Positions 6,483-14,700 are shown, counted from the stretch's first letter. The stretch is DNA of 14,710 nucleotides from Bacillota bacterium (GCA_023425285.1 JAFACY010000051.1:1-14710); one strand, 5' to 3'. The notes: generated by a model not told the origin, from the letters alone. A program made the numbers and translations.

Positions 6483-6962
6483 CTATTTCACTCTATCTAC
6501 AGAAACTATCCTGTATACTGCCGTTCCGTACAATACACCAATCCAATATTGGTCATCCAGCACATACAGGCGGTATCCTGGTGTGTCATTTGTGGATTTG
6601 CACAAATTGTACTGAACAAGCTTATCATATTGAGAAATATCAGGTATATTTTTAATATCACGAAACTGCTTTTGAAAGCTTTCTACCGTTAATGATACTT
6701 CTTCATAAGAAATATCAAAAGTGCGAATCTGATCATCGTCCATCACAATAAGCAGATTATCCGATAAAGTAAATGTCGAATCAAATCCCCCAAGTGAATA
6801 TGATGTACTGCCATCACTTAAATATATAGGTTTTTGTGTTTTAAAGATTACTCCGGAATTTTTTTCCGGCGGAATCACAACTGCCTTATTATTTTGCTGA
6901 CAGGATACTAATAAACTGATTGTCAATATAAACACCAATATAATTACTATCTTTTTTATCAA
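6483..6962 (-). CDS. Small lipoprotein of unknown function (TTG start)
   Basis: I do not recognise this 159-residue protein. It begins with a basic and then hydrophobic signal sequence ending in the lipobox LVSC, with Cys21 as the likely lipidated residue, so it should be tethered to the outside of the membrane. The mature part is mixed, with short beta-like stretches (YSLGGFDSTFTLSD, DDQYWIGVLYGTAVYRIVSVD) and no catalytic motif that I can see. The start codon is TTG, chosen because a strong AGGAGG site lies nine bases before it and the signal peptide begins exactly there. It follows polC by 33 bases and precedes the YgjP-type gene by 43, so it is likely co-transcribed with both, without an obvious functional link to replication. 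Confidence 0.75.
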   Translation of the reverse strand: MIKKIVIILVFILTISLLVSCQQNNKAVVIPPEKNSGVIFKTQKPIYLSDGSTSYSLGGFDSTFTLSDNLLIVMDDDQIRTFDISYEEVSLTVESFQKQFRDIKNIPDISQYDKLVQYNLCKSTNDTPGYRLYVLDDQYWIGVLYGTAVYRIVSVDRVK

Positions 6963-6995
6963 TTGGTTTCCCCTCCTAAAATTATTCCTGATAGC

Positions 6996-9900
6996 TTACA
7001 CATTAAATATTGATATCTGGTTTGTTTTGTCCATGTTCTTCAGACTGCCATGCTTTTCGAGGACTTCGATTACTGTCTTGCTGACTTTGGCTCTTTTTAT
7101 TATGTCTTCGATTGATATGAATTCTCCGTTTTCTCTTTCGGCCTTAATGCTTGCTGCCGCATTGGCACCAACACCCTGCAATGCCATGAGTGGCGGAAGA
7201 ATTCCATCCTCTGTAAGTAAAAATTTGTGGTCATCGGATTTATACAGATCCACCTTTGAAAATTTATAACCCCTTTTATACATTTCAAATGCAACTTCAA
7301 GTACGGTTATCATATTTTTTTCTTTAGCTGTTTTGTCATTTCCCTTTTCTTCAAGTGCTTTTATATTACTGAGTATATTGTTTTCACCCTTTGTTATAAT
7401 TTCCGCATCAAAGTCTTCAACCTTCGTTGTGAAATACGTTGCATAAAATGCTTCGGGATAATGAACCTTGAAGTACGCAATTTTTACGGACATTGTTACG
7501 TAAGCTACCGCGTGTGCCTTAGGGAACATGTATTTAATCTTGTTGCATGAGTCTATGTACCACTGGGGAACATTCTGTTTAATCATAGCCTCTTCGTCCT
7601 GCTCCCTGAGTCCTTTTCCCTTTCTTACACGTTCCATGATGTCAAAAGCCTTTTTCTTTTCAACACCTTTTTGAATAAGATAAACCATGATGTCATCACG
7701 GGTTGATATAACCTCACCAATCTTGGCGTGTCCCTGCCTTATGACATCCTGTGCATTGTTTATCCACACGTCCGTTCCGTGAGAAAGACCGCTTATACGA
7801 ACAAGGTCGGCAAATGATTTTGGCTTAGTATCCATAATCATCTGACGAACGAAGGGAGTACCAAACTCCGGTATGGCAAGCGTGCCTGTTTCACAATTAA
7901 TTTCATTTAATTTAATTCCCAGTACATCCGTACTGGTGAAAATTTTCATGGTATCAGCATCATCTGTAGGAACATCCTTGCTGTTAACTCCCGTAAAATC
8001 CTCAAGCATACGGATGATACTGGGGGTATCGTGACCGAGAAGATCAAGCTTTAATATACGTCCCGAAATAGAGTGATAATCAAAATGTGTTGTTATTGTT
8101 CCTGATTTTTCATTGTTTGCGGGATATTGTACGGGTGTAAAGTCATGTATGTCCTTATCTCCCGGAACAATCATAACTCCTCCGGGATGCTGTCCTGATG
8201 TACGTTTCACGCCTAAACAACCTTGAATCAATCTGTCTATTTCAGCTCTTCTCTTGCTTATTCCCTTTTCTTCAAAATAATTCTTAACAAAACCGTATGC
8301 AGTTTTGTCTGCTATGGTACCTATGGTTCCCGCTCTGTAAACCTTGCCCTTGCCGAAAAGCTCCTCGGTATACTTCATACATATACCCTGTTCCTCTCCT
8401 GCAAAGTTTAAATCTATATCCGGCTCCTTGTCTCCTTCAAATCCGAGAAAAACTTCAAACGGTATGTCGTGACCATCCTTGATTAAGCTTGTTTTGCACT
8501 CCGGACAGTCCTTATCCGGTAAATCATAGCCTGAACCATAGCTTCCATCTTCGATAAATTCCGAATACTTGCAATTCGGGCAGATATAATGAGGAACCAA
8601 AGGATTAACCTCCGTAATTCCTGCCATAGTTGCCGCAAACGATGAGCCTACGGAACCTCTCGAGCCCACAAGGTATCCGTCTTCATTGGACTTCCACACA
8701 AGCTTTTGAGCAATTATATACATTACGGAATAGCCGTTACCTATTATGGAATTCAGTTCTCTTTCCAATCTTTTCTCAACTATTTCCGGAATATTTTCAC
8801 CGTATATTGATTTTGCCTTATTGTTGCAGATGTTTCTCAATTCATCATCAGAGCCTTCTATTATGGGCGGGAAGGTTCCCTTTGGTATGGGAAGTATGTT
8901 CTCAACCGAATCGGCAATTAAGTTTGTATTTTTAACTACCACCTCAAACGCACGCTCTTCTCCCAGATAGGAAAAATCATCAAGCATTTCGTCAGTGGTT
9001 TTTAAATAAAGGGGAGCTTGATTTTCAGCATCCTCGAAGCCCAGTCCTGCCATAATTATTTTTCGGTATACTTCATCCTCTTCCTCTAAGAAGTGTGCGT
9101 CTCCCGTCGCCACGGTGAGCTTGTTCAATTTATCTCCAAGCTTCAGGATTTTTCTGTTTATATCCTTCAAATCATCCACACTTCTCACTCTTTCATTGTT
9201 TACAAGAAACATATTGTTCTGAAGAGGCTGTATTTCAAGGAAATCATAAAATGATGCTATTTCTTCGAGTTTTTCATCGTTTGCACCATTTATTACCGCA
9301 TTGTACAGTTCTCCTGCTTCGCATGCCGTTCCGATAATAAGTCCCTCTCTGCGGAGCATTAAATCAGATTTCAATATTCTTGGTTTTTTATAATAATATC
9401 TTATGTGAGAATCTGAAACTAAATTGTATAAATTTTTCAGACCTGTATAGTTTTTAACCAAAATATTAACATGATGTGAGGATTTCTTTACTATATCTAT
9501 TTCTTCCCTTAATATTTCATTGAGTTTTCCTATTTCATATATACTTCTGTCATTTAATATATTCATAAGCTGTATGAACAACTGAGCCGTTGCATTGGCA
9601 TCATCAACTGCTCTATGGTGATTTTCAAGGTTTATCCCAAGCTTCTTGGTAAGCGTGTTTAATTTATGATTCTTTACATCCTTTATGAGCGCTTTGGACA
9701 ATTCCAGAGTATCAAGCACCGGCGGGTCACATGATTTGTCCAGATATTTAATCGTCTTATTCTTGATGAAGCTCATATCAAAGCCTGCATTGTGGGCAAC
9801 GAGAACACTGTCCCCTACAAAATTAAAAAATTCCGGCAGCACGCTTGTTATTTCCGGCTGACCCTGAAGCATATCGTCGGTTATTGATGTAAGCTCAATT

Positions 9901-11267
9901 ATTTTTGCAGGCAGACTTCTGTGTACATGAACAAAGGTGGAAAAGCTGTCAACTACCCTTCTGTTTGCCACCTTGACAGCACCTATTTCTATAATGTCAT
10001 CAGTTATGGGACTTAATCCCGTTGTTTCTATGTCAAATACAACAAATTCGCTGTCAATATTAATATTATCACACTTATGTACAATGTTAACCGTATCGTT
10101 TATCAGATAGCCCTCCATTCCGTATATAACCTTGAAATTTTCGTCGGCACATTCCATGGCCTCCGGAAAGCCCTGTACAACTCCGTGATCCGTAATAGCC
10201 ATTGCTTTATGACCCCACTGCTTGGCTTTTTTTGCATATTCCTTAAAACCGCTTATACCGTCCATGGAGCTCATTCCCGTATGCAGATGCAGCTCAACTC
10301 TCTTTTCTTTTGCATTATCCATTTTGGAAGGTTCTTCTTCCACTAACTGCATACCGCTGATTTTAACAATAAGCTGCTTTTCGTAATCATCCTTTTCCGC
10401 ATTTCCGACAATCTGAATATATTTGCCCTTTTCTATGCCATCATCTTCAAAATTCTTGGGGCAGAAATATTTGCAGCTAATTGAATCTGTAAGATCCGTA
10501 ACCGTTACAACCATCAGGACCGTGCCGGTTTTCAGTTCTTTCTTGTCAAGATTAACAATTTTTCCTTTTATATTAACCACACCTGAATCCTCAGTTATTT
10601 CAGAGATTTTGGAAAGAGGTATGCTGAAATCTGTTTCATTCTTCCTTCTTCTCTTCGGATAAGTTCCGGATTTTTTAAATGCTTCGGTGCTTGTCTTCTT
10701 TTCAGGTACATTATTTGAATTGCTTTTTATTATTTCCATGCTTTTTTTAAGCTCTTCATCCAATATTTTCTGAGCAGTAATTGTTGTTTCGTTTTCCACT
10801 TCATCTAAAACAAGCTTTATACTGTTAGATGAATTATAGTTTTTCAGTATAGTCAGCAATTTTTTTTCTATCCCACCGCTTTCCAATTCGTTCATAAGCA
10901 GTGTGTTGTTCGCTTTTATGATAAATTCGTCGTTATTAAATTCAATTTTTAAGCTTTCTGATGCCTTGGAAAGTACTGATGAGCATTTTTTCATACAATA
11001 AAAAAAGTTATTTATAACTTTATCGATAAATAATTTACTGCTTTTATATGTATCATCCAAATCATAATCTATATTTAATTCAATATTTACGTTGTATTGC
11101 TTCTGAATTTCATCCGCCGCATAATCTATTTCATAAAAATCAATTATTGAACTGCTGAATGATTTGAATCGTATAGTATTCAGGCTTTTTATAACCTCAA
11201 TTTTTTCTATTTTCAAATCCTTAAAGCTTTTAAGTTCATCGGTCTTTAAAATATTATCAAAAAACAT
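6996..11267 (-). CDS. polC: DNA polymerase III alpha subunit, PolC type
   Basis: PolC is the essential replicative DNA polymerase of Firmicutes, working at the fork with the sliding clamp. At 1423 residues it is full length. In order: a divergent N-terminal domain (1-210), an OB fold (about 215-310), the first half of a PHP domain with HLHTGMSSMDG (327-337) and TDHG (359-362), an inserted DEDDh proofreading exonuclease (about 407-570; DIETTG 412-417, AHNAGFD 491-497, HRAVDD 551-556), the rest of PHP, then the polymerase core. The core has GSRGSVGSSF (868-877), four zinc-ligand cysteines (C896, C899, C921, C924) and catalytic aspartates in EPDIDLNF (D950, D952). A GGGGAG ribosome binding site precedes the ATG. 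Nothing looks truncated. The downstream lipoprotein and metallopeptidase genes are probably co-transcribed. Confidence 0.98.
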   Translation of the reverse strand: MFFDNILKTDELKSFKDLKIEKIEVIKSLNTIRFKSFSSSIIDFYEIDYAADEIQKQYNVNIELNIDYDLDDTYKSSKLFIDKVINNFFYCMKKCSSVLSKASESLKIEFNNDEFIIKANNTLLMNELESGGIEKKLLTILKNYNSSNSIKLVLDEVENETTITAQKILDEELKKSMEIIKSNSNNVPEKKTSTEAFKKSGTYPKRRRKNETDFSIPLSKISEITEDSGVVNIKGKIVNLDKKELKTGTVLMVVTVTDLTDSISCKYFCPKNFEDDGIEKGKYIQIVGNAEKDDYEKQLIVKISGMQLVEEEPSKMDNAKEKRVELHLHTGMSSMDGISGFKEYAKKAKQWGHKAMAITDHGVVQGFPEAMECADENFKVIYGMEGYLINDTVNIVHKCDNINIDSEFVVFDIETTGLSPITDDIIEIGAVKVANRRVVDSFSTFVHVHRSLPAKIIELTSITDDMLQGQPEITSVLPEFFNFVGDSVLVAHNAGFDMSFIKNKTIKYLDKSCDPPVLDTLELSKALIKDVKNHKLNTLTKKLGINLENHHRAVDDANATAQLFIQLMNILNDRSIYEIGKLNEILREEIDIVKKSSHHVNILVKNYTGLKNLYNLVSDSHIRYYYKKPRILKSDLMLRREGLIIGTACEAGELYNAVINGANDEKLEEIASFYDFLEIQPLQNNMFLVNNERVRSVDDLKDINRKILKLGDKLNKLTVATGDAHFLEEEDEVYRKIIMAGLGFEDAENQAPLYLKTTDEMLDDFSYLGEERAFEVVVKNTNLIADSVENILPIPKGTFPPIIEGSDDELRNICNNKAKSIYGENIPEIVEKRLERELNSIIGNGYSVMYIIAQKLVWKSNEDGYLVGSRGSVGSSFAATMAGITEVNPLVPHYICPNCKYSEFIEDGSYGSGYDLPDKDCPECKTSLIKDGHDIPFEVFLGFEGDKEPDIDLNFAGEEQGICMKYTEELFGKGKVYRAGTIGTIADKTAYGFVKNYFEEKGISKRRAEIDRLIQGCLGVKRTSGQHPGGVMIVPGDKDIHDFTPVQYPANNEKSGTITTHFDYHSISGRILKLDLLGHDTPSIIRMLEDFTGVNSKDVPTDDADTMKIFTSTDVLGIKLNEINCETGTLAIPEFGTPFVRQMIMDTKPKSFADLVRISGLSHGTDVWINNAQDVIRQGHAKIGEVISTRDDIMVYLIQKGVEKKKAFDIMERVRKGKGLREQDEEAMIKQNVPQWYIDSCNKIKYMFPKAHAVAYVTMSVKIAYFKVHYPEAFYATYFTTKVEDFDAEIITKGENNILSNIKALEEKGNDKTAKEKNMITVLEVAFEMYKRGYKFSKVDLYKSDDHKFLLTEDGILPPLMALQGVGANAAASIKAERENGEFISIEDIIKRAKVSKTVIEVLEKHGSLKNMDKTNQISIFNV

Positions 11268-11301
11268 AATGCTCTCCCCTATCGTCCTGATACTAAAAGA
11301 T

Positions 11302-11366
11302 TATATCATACCTGAGCAGAGTGCAGCGCAAGCTCGCTTGCATTGCCGAGACGATGGTATGATATA
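11302..11366. repeat. Long imperfect hairpin in the polC leader, possible dispersed repeat
   Basis: A perfect 11-bp terminal inverted repeat (TATATCATACC at 11302-11312 and its complement at 11356-11366) encloses a GC-richer centre with a 6-bp inner stem (GCAAGC at 11328-11333 with GCTTGC at 11336-11341). Base composition differs sharply from the AT-rich flanks. It falls almost wholly within the predicted 5' leader of polC. It could be a small palindromic repeat element or a leader structure. No strong T run follows in the polC direction. Confidence 0.6.
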
Positions 11367-11369
11367 TGT

Positions 11370-11398
11370 ATTATATCATCTAAAAAAGTTAAATTCAA
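11370..11398 (-). promoter_or_regulatory. Predicted promoter of polC
   Basis: On the minus strand TTGAAT (11393-11398, four of six consensus bases) is followed after 17 bases by a perfect TATAAT (11370-11375). The predicted start near 11363 gives a leader of about 95 bases that contains the hairpin at 11302-11366. Confidence 0.6.
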
Positions 11399-11671
11399 TA
11401 TCATAAGACGTATAAAATATAATGTTCAAAAAATTCGTTTTGACGTTTCGTACGATTACTATTCGTAAAAATTTCGTAAATTTCCATGTAATCGCTTTAC
11501 TAATTCCGAAAATTATGATAAAATGCTAAAAATGTATATCACATTTAAATCTTTAGTAATTTTCAAAAAATAATTGTCGATTATCATATCTCAATTCACT
11601 TTTAAATTTCACATAAAACATTATGAAATTTTTTAATGCATAAGCAAGGTTTATTTTTGTGTATCTTTTAT
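11399..11671. other. AT-rich divergent intergenic region between polC and the KamA-like gene
   Basis: No gene is supported here. The stretch is strongly AT-rich with scattered A and T runs. Its only pattern is a cluster of TTCGT motifs near the polC side (11434, 11447, 11462 and 11473, the last three extended to TTCGTA). No DnaA box, RNA gene or further hairpin is evident. Confidence 0.6.
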
Positions 11672-11699
11672 TTGCCTAATTGTTGAATTTGGGGATAAT
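11672..11699 (+). promoter_or_regulatory. Weak candidate promoter of the KamA-like gene
   Basis: TTGCCT (11672-11677) and GATAAT (11694-11699) are separated by 16 bases and would start transcription near 11706, giving a leader of about 22 bases. The -35 matches only four consensus positions, and other AT-rich hexamers nearby could serve. Confidence 0.4.
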
Positions 11700-11727
11700 A
11701 ATAAATAATATTACAGGAGTTGAACGT

Positions 11728-12834
11728 ATGGATTGGAAAGAATCACTGAAAAACAATATTACTACAGCAGATGAAATTAATGAGGCTCTGAACTGGAATT
11801 TGTCAGAAGAAGAAAAAAATAAGTTCAATGAAATAATTGACAGATATCCCATGTCAATACCTCATTACTATCTATCTTTAATCAATAAGGATGACCCTGA
11901 GGACCCCATCAGAAAGCTGTGTGTGCCCTCTATATTGGAAACTGACATGAGCGGAAGCTTTGACACAAGCGGTGAAGCGAGTAATACCGTAGTTAGCGGA
12001 CTCCAGCACAAATACAAGCAGACAGGTATGTATTTATCAACGAACCAATGTGCCATGTATTGCAGGCACTGTTTCAGAAAGCGCCTCGTTGGAGTAAATG
12101 ACGATGAAATAAACAAGGATTTTGACGATGTGGTCAAATATATAAAAAAACACAAGGAAATGAGCAACGTCCTTATTTCCGGCGGAGATTCCTTTATGAA
12201 CAGCAATAAAAAAATTAAAAAAATATTAGATGAATTTACTAAAATTGAACACTTGAGCTTTTTAAGATTCGGTACAAGAACTCCCGTAGTTCTTCCTTCA
12301 AGAATATATGGAGATGACGAGCTGCTCGGTATATTAGAGCACTACAGCAAAATAAAGCAGATATATGTCATCACCCATTTCAATCATCCAAACGAAATCA
12401 CTAAAGAATCCACTATGGCAATCGAAGCTCTGAGAAATATAGGTATTGTTGTAAGGAACCAGACCGTATTATTGAAAGGCATAAATGATAACTCTGAAAC
12501 ATTGGCAGCATTGATGAAAGGATTGGTTGAAATAGGAGCAAACCCATATTACATTTTTCAATGCAGACCTGTATCAGGTGTTAAAAATCAATTTCAGGTA
12601 CCTTTTGTAGAGGCGGTGGATATAATAGATGAAGCGAGATCAAAAATAAGCGGAATAAGCAAAAGTTTCAAATATGCAATGAGTCACCCAACCGGCAAAA
12701 TTGAAATAATCGGAAAATTAAAAGATGATGAAGTGCTTTTTAAATATCATCAGGCAAAGTACGAAAAGGACCAGGGAAGATTAATAAGCATCAAGGTCAC
12801 TCCGGAACAGGCCTGGCTTGACAAGATAATATAA
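11728..12834 (+). CDS. KamA-family radical SAM protein (aminomutase-like), substrate uncertain
   Basis: This is a 368-residue radical SAM enzyme related to lysine 2,3-aminomutase. The iron-sulfur motif is CAMYCRHC (C108, C112, C115), followed by FRKR as in aminomutases, and SGGD (151-154) is the likely SAM-binding glycine motif. The C-terminal HPTGKIEI block (320-327) aligns with the PLP-lysine region of lysine 2,3-aminomutase, so K324 may hold PLP. The two aspartates that bind the lysine side chain in that enzyme appear replaced: its QCD reads QCR here (R280), and its DAPGGGGK region reads SHPTGK. The substrate is therefore probably not lysine; glutamate or another amino acid is possible. 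The start is ATG at 11728, with AGGAG eight bases upstream; an in-frame TTG at 11680 would add 16 residues without a ribosome binding site. It stands alone, with no lysine-fermentation genes beside it. Confidence 0.85.
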   Translation: MDWKESLKNNITTADEINEALNWNLSEEEKNKFNEIIDRYPMSIPHYYLSLINKDDPEDPIRKLCVPSILETDMSGSFDTSGEASNTVVSGLQHKYKQTGMYLSTNQCAMYCRHCFRKRLVGVNDDEINKDFDDVVKYIKKHKEMSNVLISGGDSFMNSNKKIKKILDEFTKIEHLSFLRFGTRTPVVLPSRIYGDDELLGILEHYSKIKQIYVITHFNHPNEITKESTMAIEALRNIGIVVRNQTVLLKGINDNSETLAALMKGLVEIGANPYYIFQCRPVSGVKNQFQVPFVEAVDIIDEARSKISGISKSFKYAMSHPTGKIEIIGKLKDDEVLFKYHQAKYEKDQGRLISIKVTPEQAWLDKII

Positions 12835-12872
12835 AATGAAATTCACCGCCCTATATTAATAATAAATAACAT

Positions 12873-12900
12873 TTGACAAGTTTAAAAAATATATTATATG
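12873..12900 (+). promoter_or_regulatory. Predicted promoter of the MgtC-family gene
   Basis: A perfect TTGACA (12873-12878) is followed after 16 bases by TATATG (12895-12900), in an AT-rich gap just after the KamA-like gene. The predicted start is near 12907, leaving a leader of about 20 bases with the ribosome binding site. No M-box magnesium riboswitch fits in the 93-base gap. Confidence 0.5.
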
Positions 12901-12927
12901 GTATAAATGTGAAAGGACGGTGATATT

Positions 12928-13605
12928 ATGGAAAATATTTATGAATTGAATATGACATCAATTGTTATAAGAATAGTTCTGTCCATGCTGTGCGGAGGAT
13001 TGATCGGACTTGAAAGAAGCATAAAAAGCAGACCGGCAGGATTCAGAACATATATGATCGTATGCCTGAGTTCGAGTCTCGTTATGATGACAAACGAATT
13101 TATTTTCAATAAAGCAGGAGGCGGTGATCCCGCACGTCTCGGAGCTCAGGTTATCAGCGGTATAGGTTTTTTGGGTGCTGGTACAATTTTAGTAACTAAC
13201 CGCAGTCAGGTAAAGGGACTGACATCAGCTGCAGGTCTGTGGTCCTCGGCATGCCTTGGTCTTGCCATAGGAACAGGCTTTTATCACGGAGCAATTATTG
13301 TAGCGGTCGCAGTATTGTTGATAGTAACATTATTTAAAAACATCGAAGATTATTTTACTTCAAACAAAAAAACAATAACTCTGTATACTTCATTTTTATC
13401 CTTAGAGCATTTTGATAAATTTATAAATTATGTTCACAAGGCTGATTATAAAATTGTCGATATTGAAATTTCAAAGGATACATCGTCGAGAGAGCTGTCG
13501 GTAATAGCAATACTCATATTGGAAGCAAAGAAAAAATTCAATCACACGGAAGCAATACACAAATTCAGTTCCTTTGAAGGTCTGATACATCTTGAGGAAT
13601 TGTAG
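12928..13605 (+). CDS. MgtC/SapB family inner-membrane protein
   Basis: MgtC-like proteins are membrane proteins linked to growth at low magnesium and to control of ATP synthase or ion balance in other bacteria; the role in this group is not settled. The N-terminal hydrophobic domain (about 8-137) carries the family's conserved blocks: GGLIGLERS (23-31), AGFRTYMIVCLSSS (37-50), DPARLGAQVISGIGFLGAGTIL (67-88) and GLTSAAGLW (97-105). A soluble C-terminal domain (about 145-225) has an ACT-like alternation of beta and helix. The length of 225 residues is typical. The ribosome binding site AAAGGA lies about ten bases before the ATG. It follows the KamA-like gene on the same strand but has its own promoter, so co-transcription would come only from read-through. 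Confidence 0.92.
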   Translation: MENIYELNMTSIVIRIVLSMLCGGLIGLERSIKSRPAGFRTYMIVCLSSSLVMMTNEFIFNKAGGGDPARLGAQVISGIGFLGAGTILVTNRSQVKGLTSAAGLWSSACLGLAIGTGFYHGAIIVAVAVLLIVTLFKNIEDYFTSNKKTITLYTSFLSLEHFDKFINYVHKADYKIVDIEISKDTSSRELSVIAILILEAKKKFNHTEAIHKFSSFEGLIHLEEL

Positions 13606-13623
13606 CAAAACAAAAATTAAAAT

Positions 13624-13701
13624 AGAGATCCTTCACTATCTCTCAGGATGACTAAAAACTAAGTATGTGTCATCCTGAAGGCTTTAGACTGAAGGATCTC
13701 T
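13624..13701. repeat. Nested inverted repeat between convergent genes, likely dispersed repeat and bidirectional terminator
   Basis: An outer 12-bp stem (AGAGATCCTTCA at 13624-13635 with its complement at 13690-13701) encloses an inner 10-bp stem (TCAGGATGAC at 13643-13652 with its complement at 13669-13678). T-rich sequence follows on both sides (TTCTTTTAAT on plus, ATTTTAATTTTT on minus), so it can end both the MgtC-family gene and the ypfJ-type gene. The GAGATCCTTC...CAGGATGAC pattern resembles an interspersed repeat seen in many bacterial genomes, from memory. Confidence 0.7.
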
Positions 13702-13713
13702 TCTTTTAATATA

Positions 13714-14559
13714 TTATAAATCGCTTGCGCCGAATGTATCTCCGTCACGTATCTTTCCTGATTCAAATCCCTTTACAAACCATCTCATCCTCTGTTCTGA
13801 TGTACCATGTGTAAATTTATCGGGAACAACGTATCCCCATGCCTCCTTTTGAATTCTGTCATCTCCCACAGCGCTTGCGGCATCCAATGCCTCCTGAAAA
13901 TCTCCCCTTTCAAGCAAGTCTGCTCTTTCTACATAATGAGCCCATACACCTGCGAAATAGTCTGCCTGCAGCTCTAATCTCACCATGTATTTATTGAATT
14001 CCGCTTCACTCATCCTGTTTCTAAGTGACATAACCTGTTCGCTTATACCTAATTGATTTTGTATGTGATGACCCACTTCATGAGCAATCACATAGGCAAA
14101 TGCAAAATCTCCCGGAGCCTTGAAGTTTTGTTTTAATTCCTGGTAAAAGCTCAGATCTATGTAAATACTTTCATCTCCCGGACAATAAAAGGGTCCCACG
14201 GATGAATCTGCAGCCCCGCATGCTGTTTGCACATAATCCGTATAAAGAACCAATGTGGGATATTCGTAGTTCAATCCTTCTTCTTCAAATAAATCATCCC
14301 AGACAGTTTCTGTTTCAGCCAATACAACTGATGCAAATTCTGCCAGTTCATTTTCCTCAGCCGTTTCCACGTATTGAGATTGTCTGCCCGAATCTATAAA
14401 GGATGAATTATTAAGAAGTTCGGTAGGATCACCTCCAAGCAGCATAATTATCAGAAATAATACAACCGTGCCGACTCCTCCTCCGACAATTCCTTTTGAA
14501 GAGCGAATTCCTCTTCTGTCCTGAACATTGGTACTTGTGCTTCTTCCTTTCCATTTCAT
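13714..14559 (-). CDS. ypfJ: YpfJ-type neutral zinc metallopeptidase, membrane-anchored
   Basis: This is a predicted membrane-bound zinc peptidase of the YpfJ (KPN_02809) family; its substrate is not known. The N-terminus has the family's NVQDRRG (11-17), then a glycine-rich run and a single membrane segment (about 24-43). The extracellular catalytic domain shows the zinc motif HEVGHH (160-165) and LELQADYFAGVW (195-206), whose Glu or Asp probably completes the site. Two conserved cysteines lie in QTACGAA (C114) and GPFYCPGD (C126) and may form a disulfide. The start was set at the ATG at 14559, giving 281 residues, because GGAGG lies nine bases upstream; the in-frame ATG at 14580 has no such site and would place GGAGG inside the coding sequence. 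It converges on the MgtC-family gene. Confidence 0.93.
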   Translation of the reverse strand: MKWKGRSTSTNVQDRRGIRSSKGIVGGGVGTVVLFLIIMLLGGDPTELLNNSSFIDSGRQSQYVETAEENELAEFASVVLAETETVWDDLFEEEGLNYEYPTLVLYTDYVQTACGAADSSVGPFYCPGDESIYIDLSFYQELKQNFKAPGDFAFAYVIAHEVGHHIQNQLGISEQVMSLRNRMSEAEFNKYMVRLELQADYFAGVWAHYVERADLLERGDFQEALDAASAVGDDRIQKEAWGYVVPDKFTHGTSEQRMRWFVKGFESGKIRDGDTFGASDL

Positions 14560-14610
14560 AGTATATTTCCTCCAAAGCATTAGTAAAAATTACTCATTAA
14601 TGTTTCTGAT

Positions 14611-14639
14611 ATTATACTAAAATCTAACATGATTATCCA
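14611..14639 (-). promoter_or_regulatory. Predicted promoter of the ypfJ-type gene
   Basis: On the minus strand TGGATA (14634-14639, four of six consensus bases) is followed after 17 bases by a perfect TATAAT (14611-14616). The start would lie about 45 bases before the chosen ATG. Confidence 0.55.
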
Positions 14640-14665
14640 TATATTTTTTGTTATATTTGTGTCAG

Positions 14666-14700
14666 ATTTTTTTGTCACATGTACTACATTTTTTTGTCAC
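14666..14700. repeat. 13-bp direct repeat upstream of the ypfJ-type gene
   Basis: ATTTTTTTGTCAC occurs twice, at 14666-14678 and 14688-14700, with a 22-base period (about two helical turns). Related GTCA also occurs at 14661-14664. It lies just upstream of the predicted promoter and could be a tandem binding site. The pattern may continue past the window edge. Confidence 0.5.

Noticed and set aside
11302..11366. Polc leader hairpin as part of a CRISPR array
   Set aside because: There is only one palindromic unit, without regularly spaced repeats and spacers, and no cas gene is present.
11399..11671. AT-rich region between polC and the KamA-like gene as a replication origin
   Set aside because: No DnaA boxes, iterons or replication initiator gene were seen; AT richness alone is common between divergent genes.
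11680..11727. Upstream TTG start adding 16 residues to the KamA-like protein
   Set aside because: No ribosome binding site precedes it, while AGGAG sits eight bases before the ATG at 11728, and the predicted promoter would start inside this stretch.
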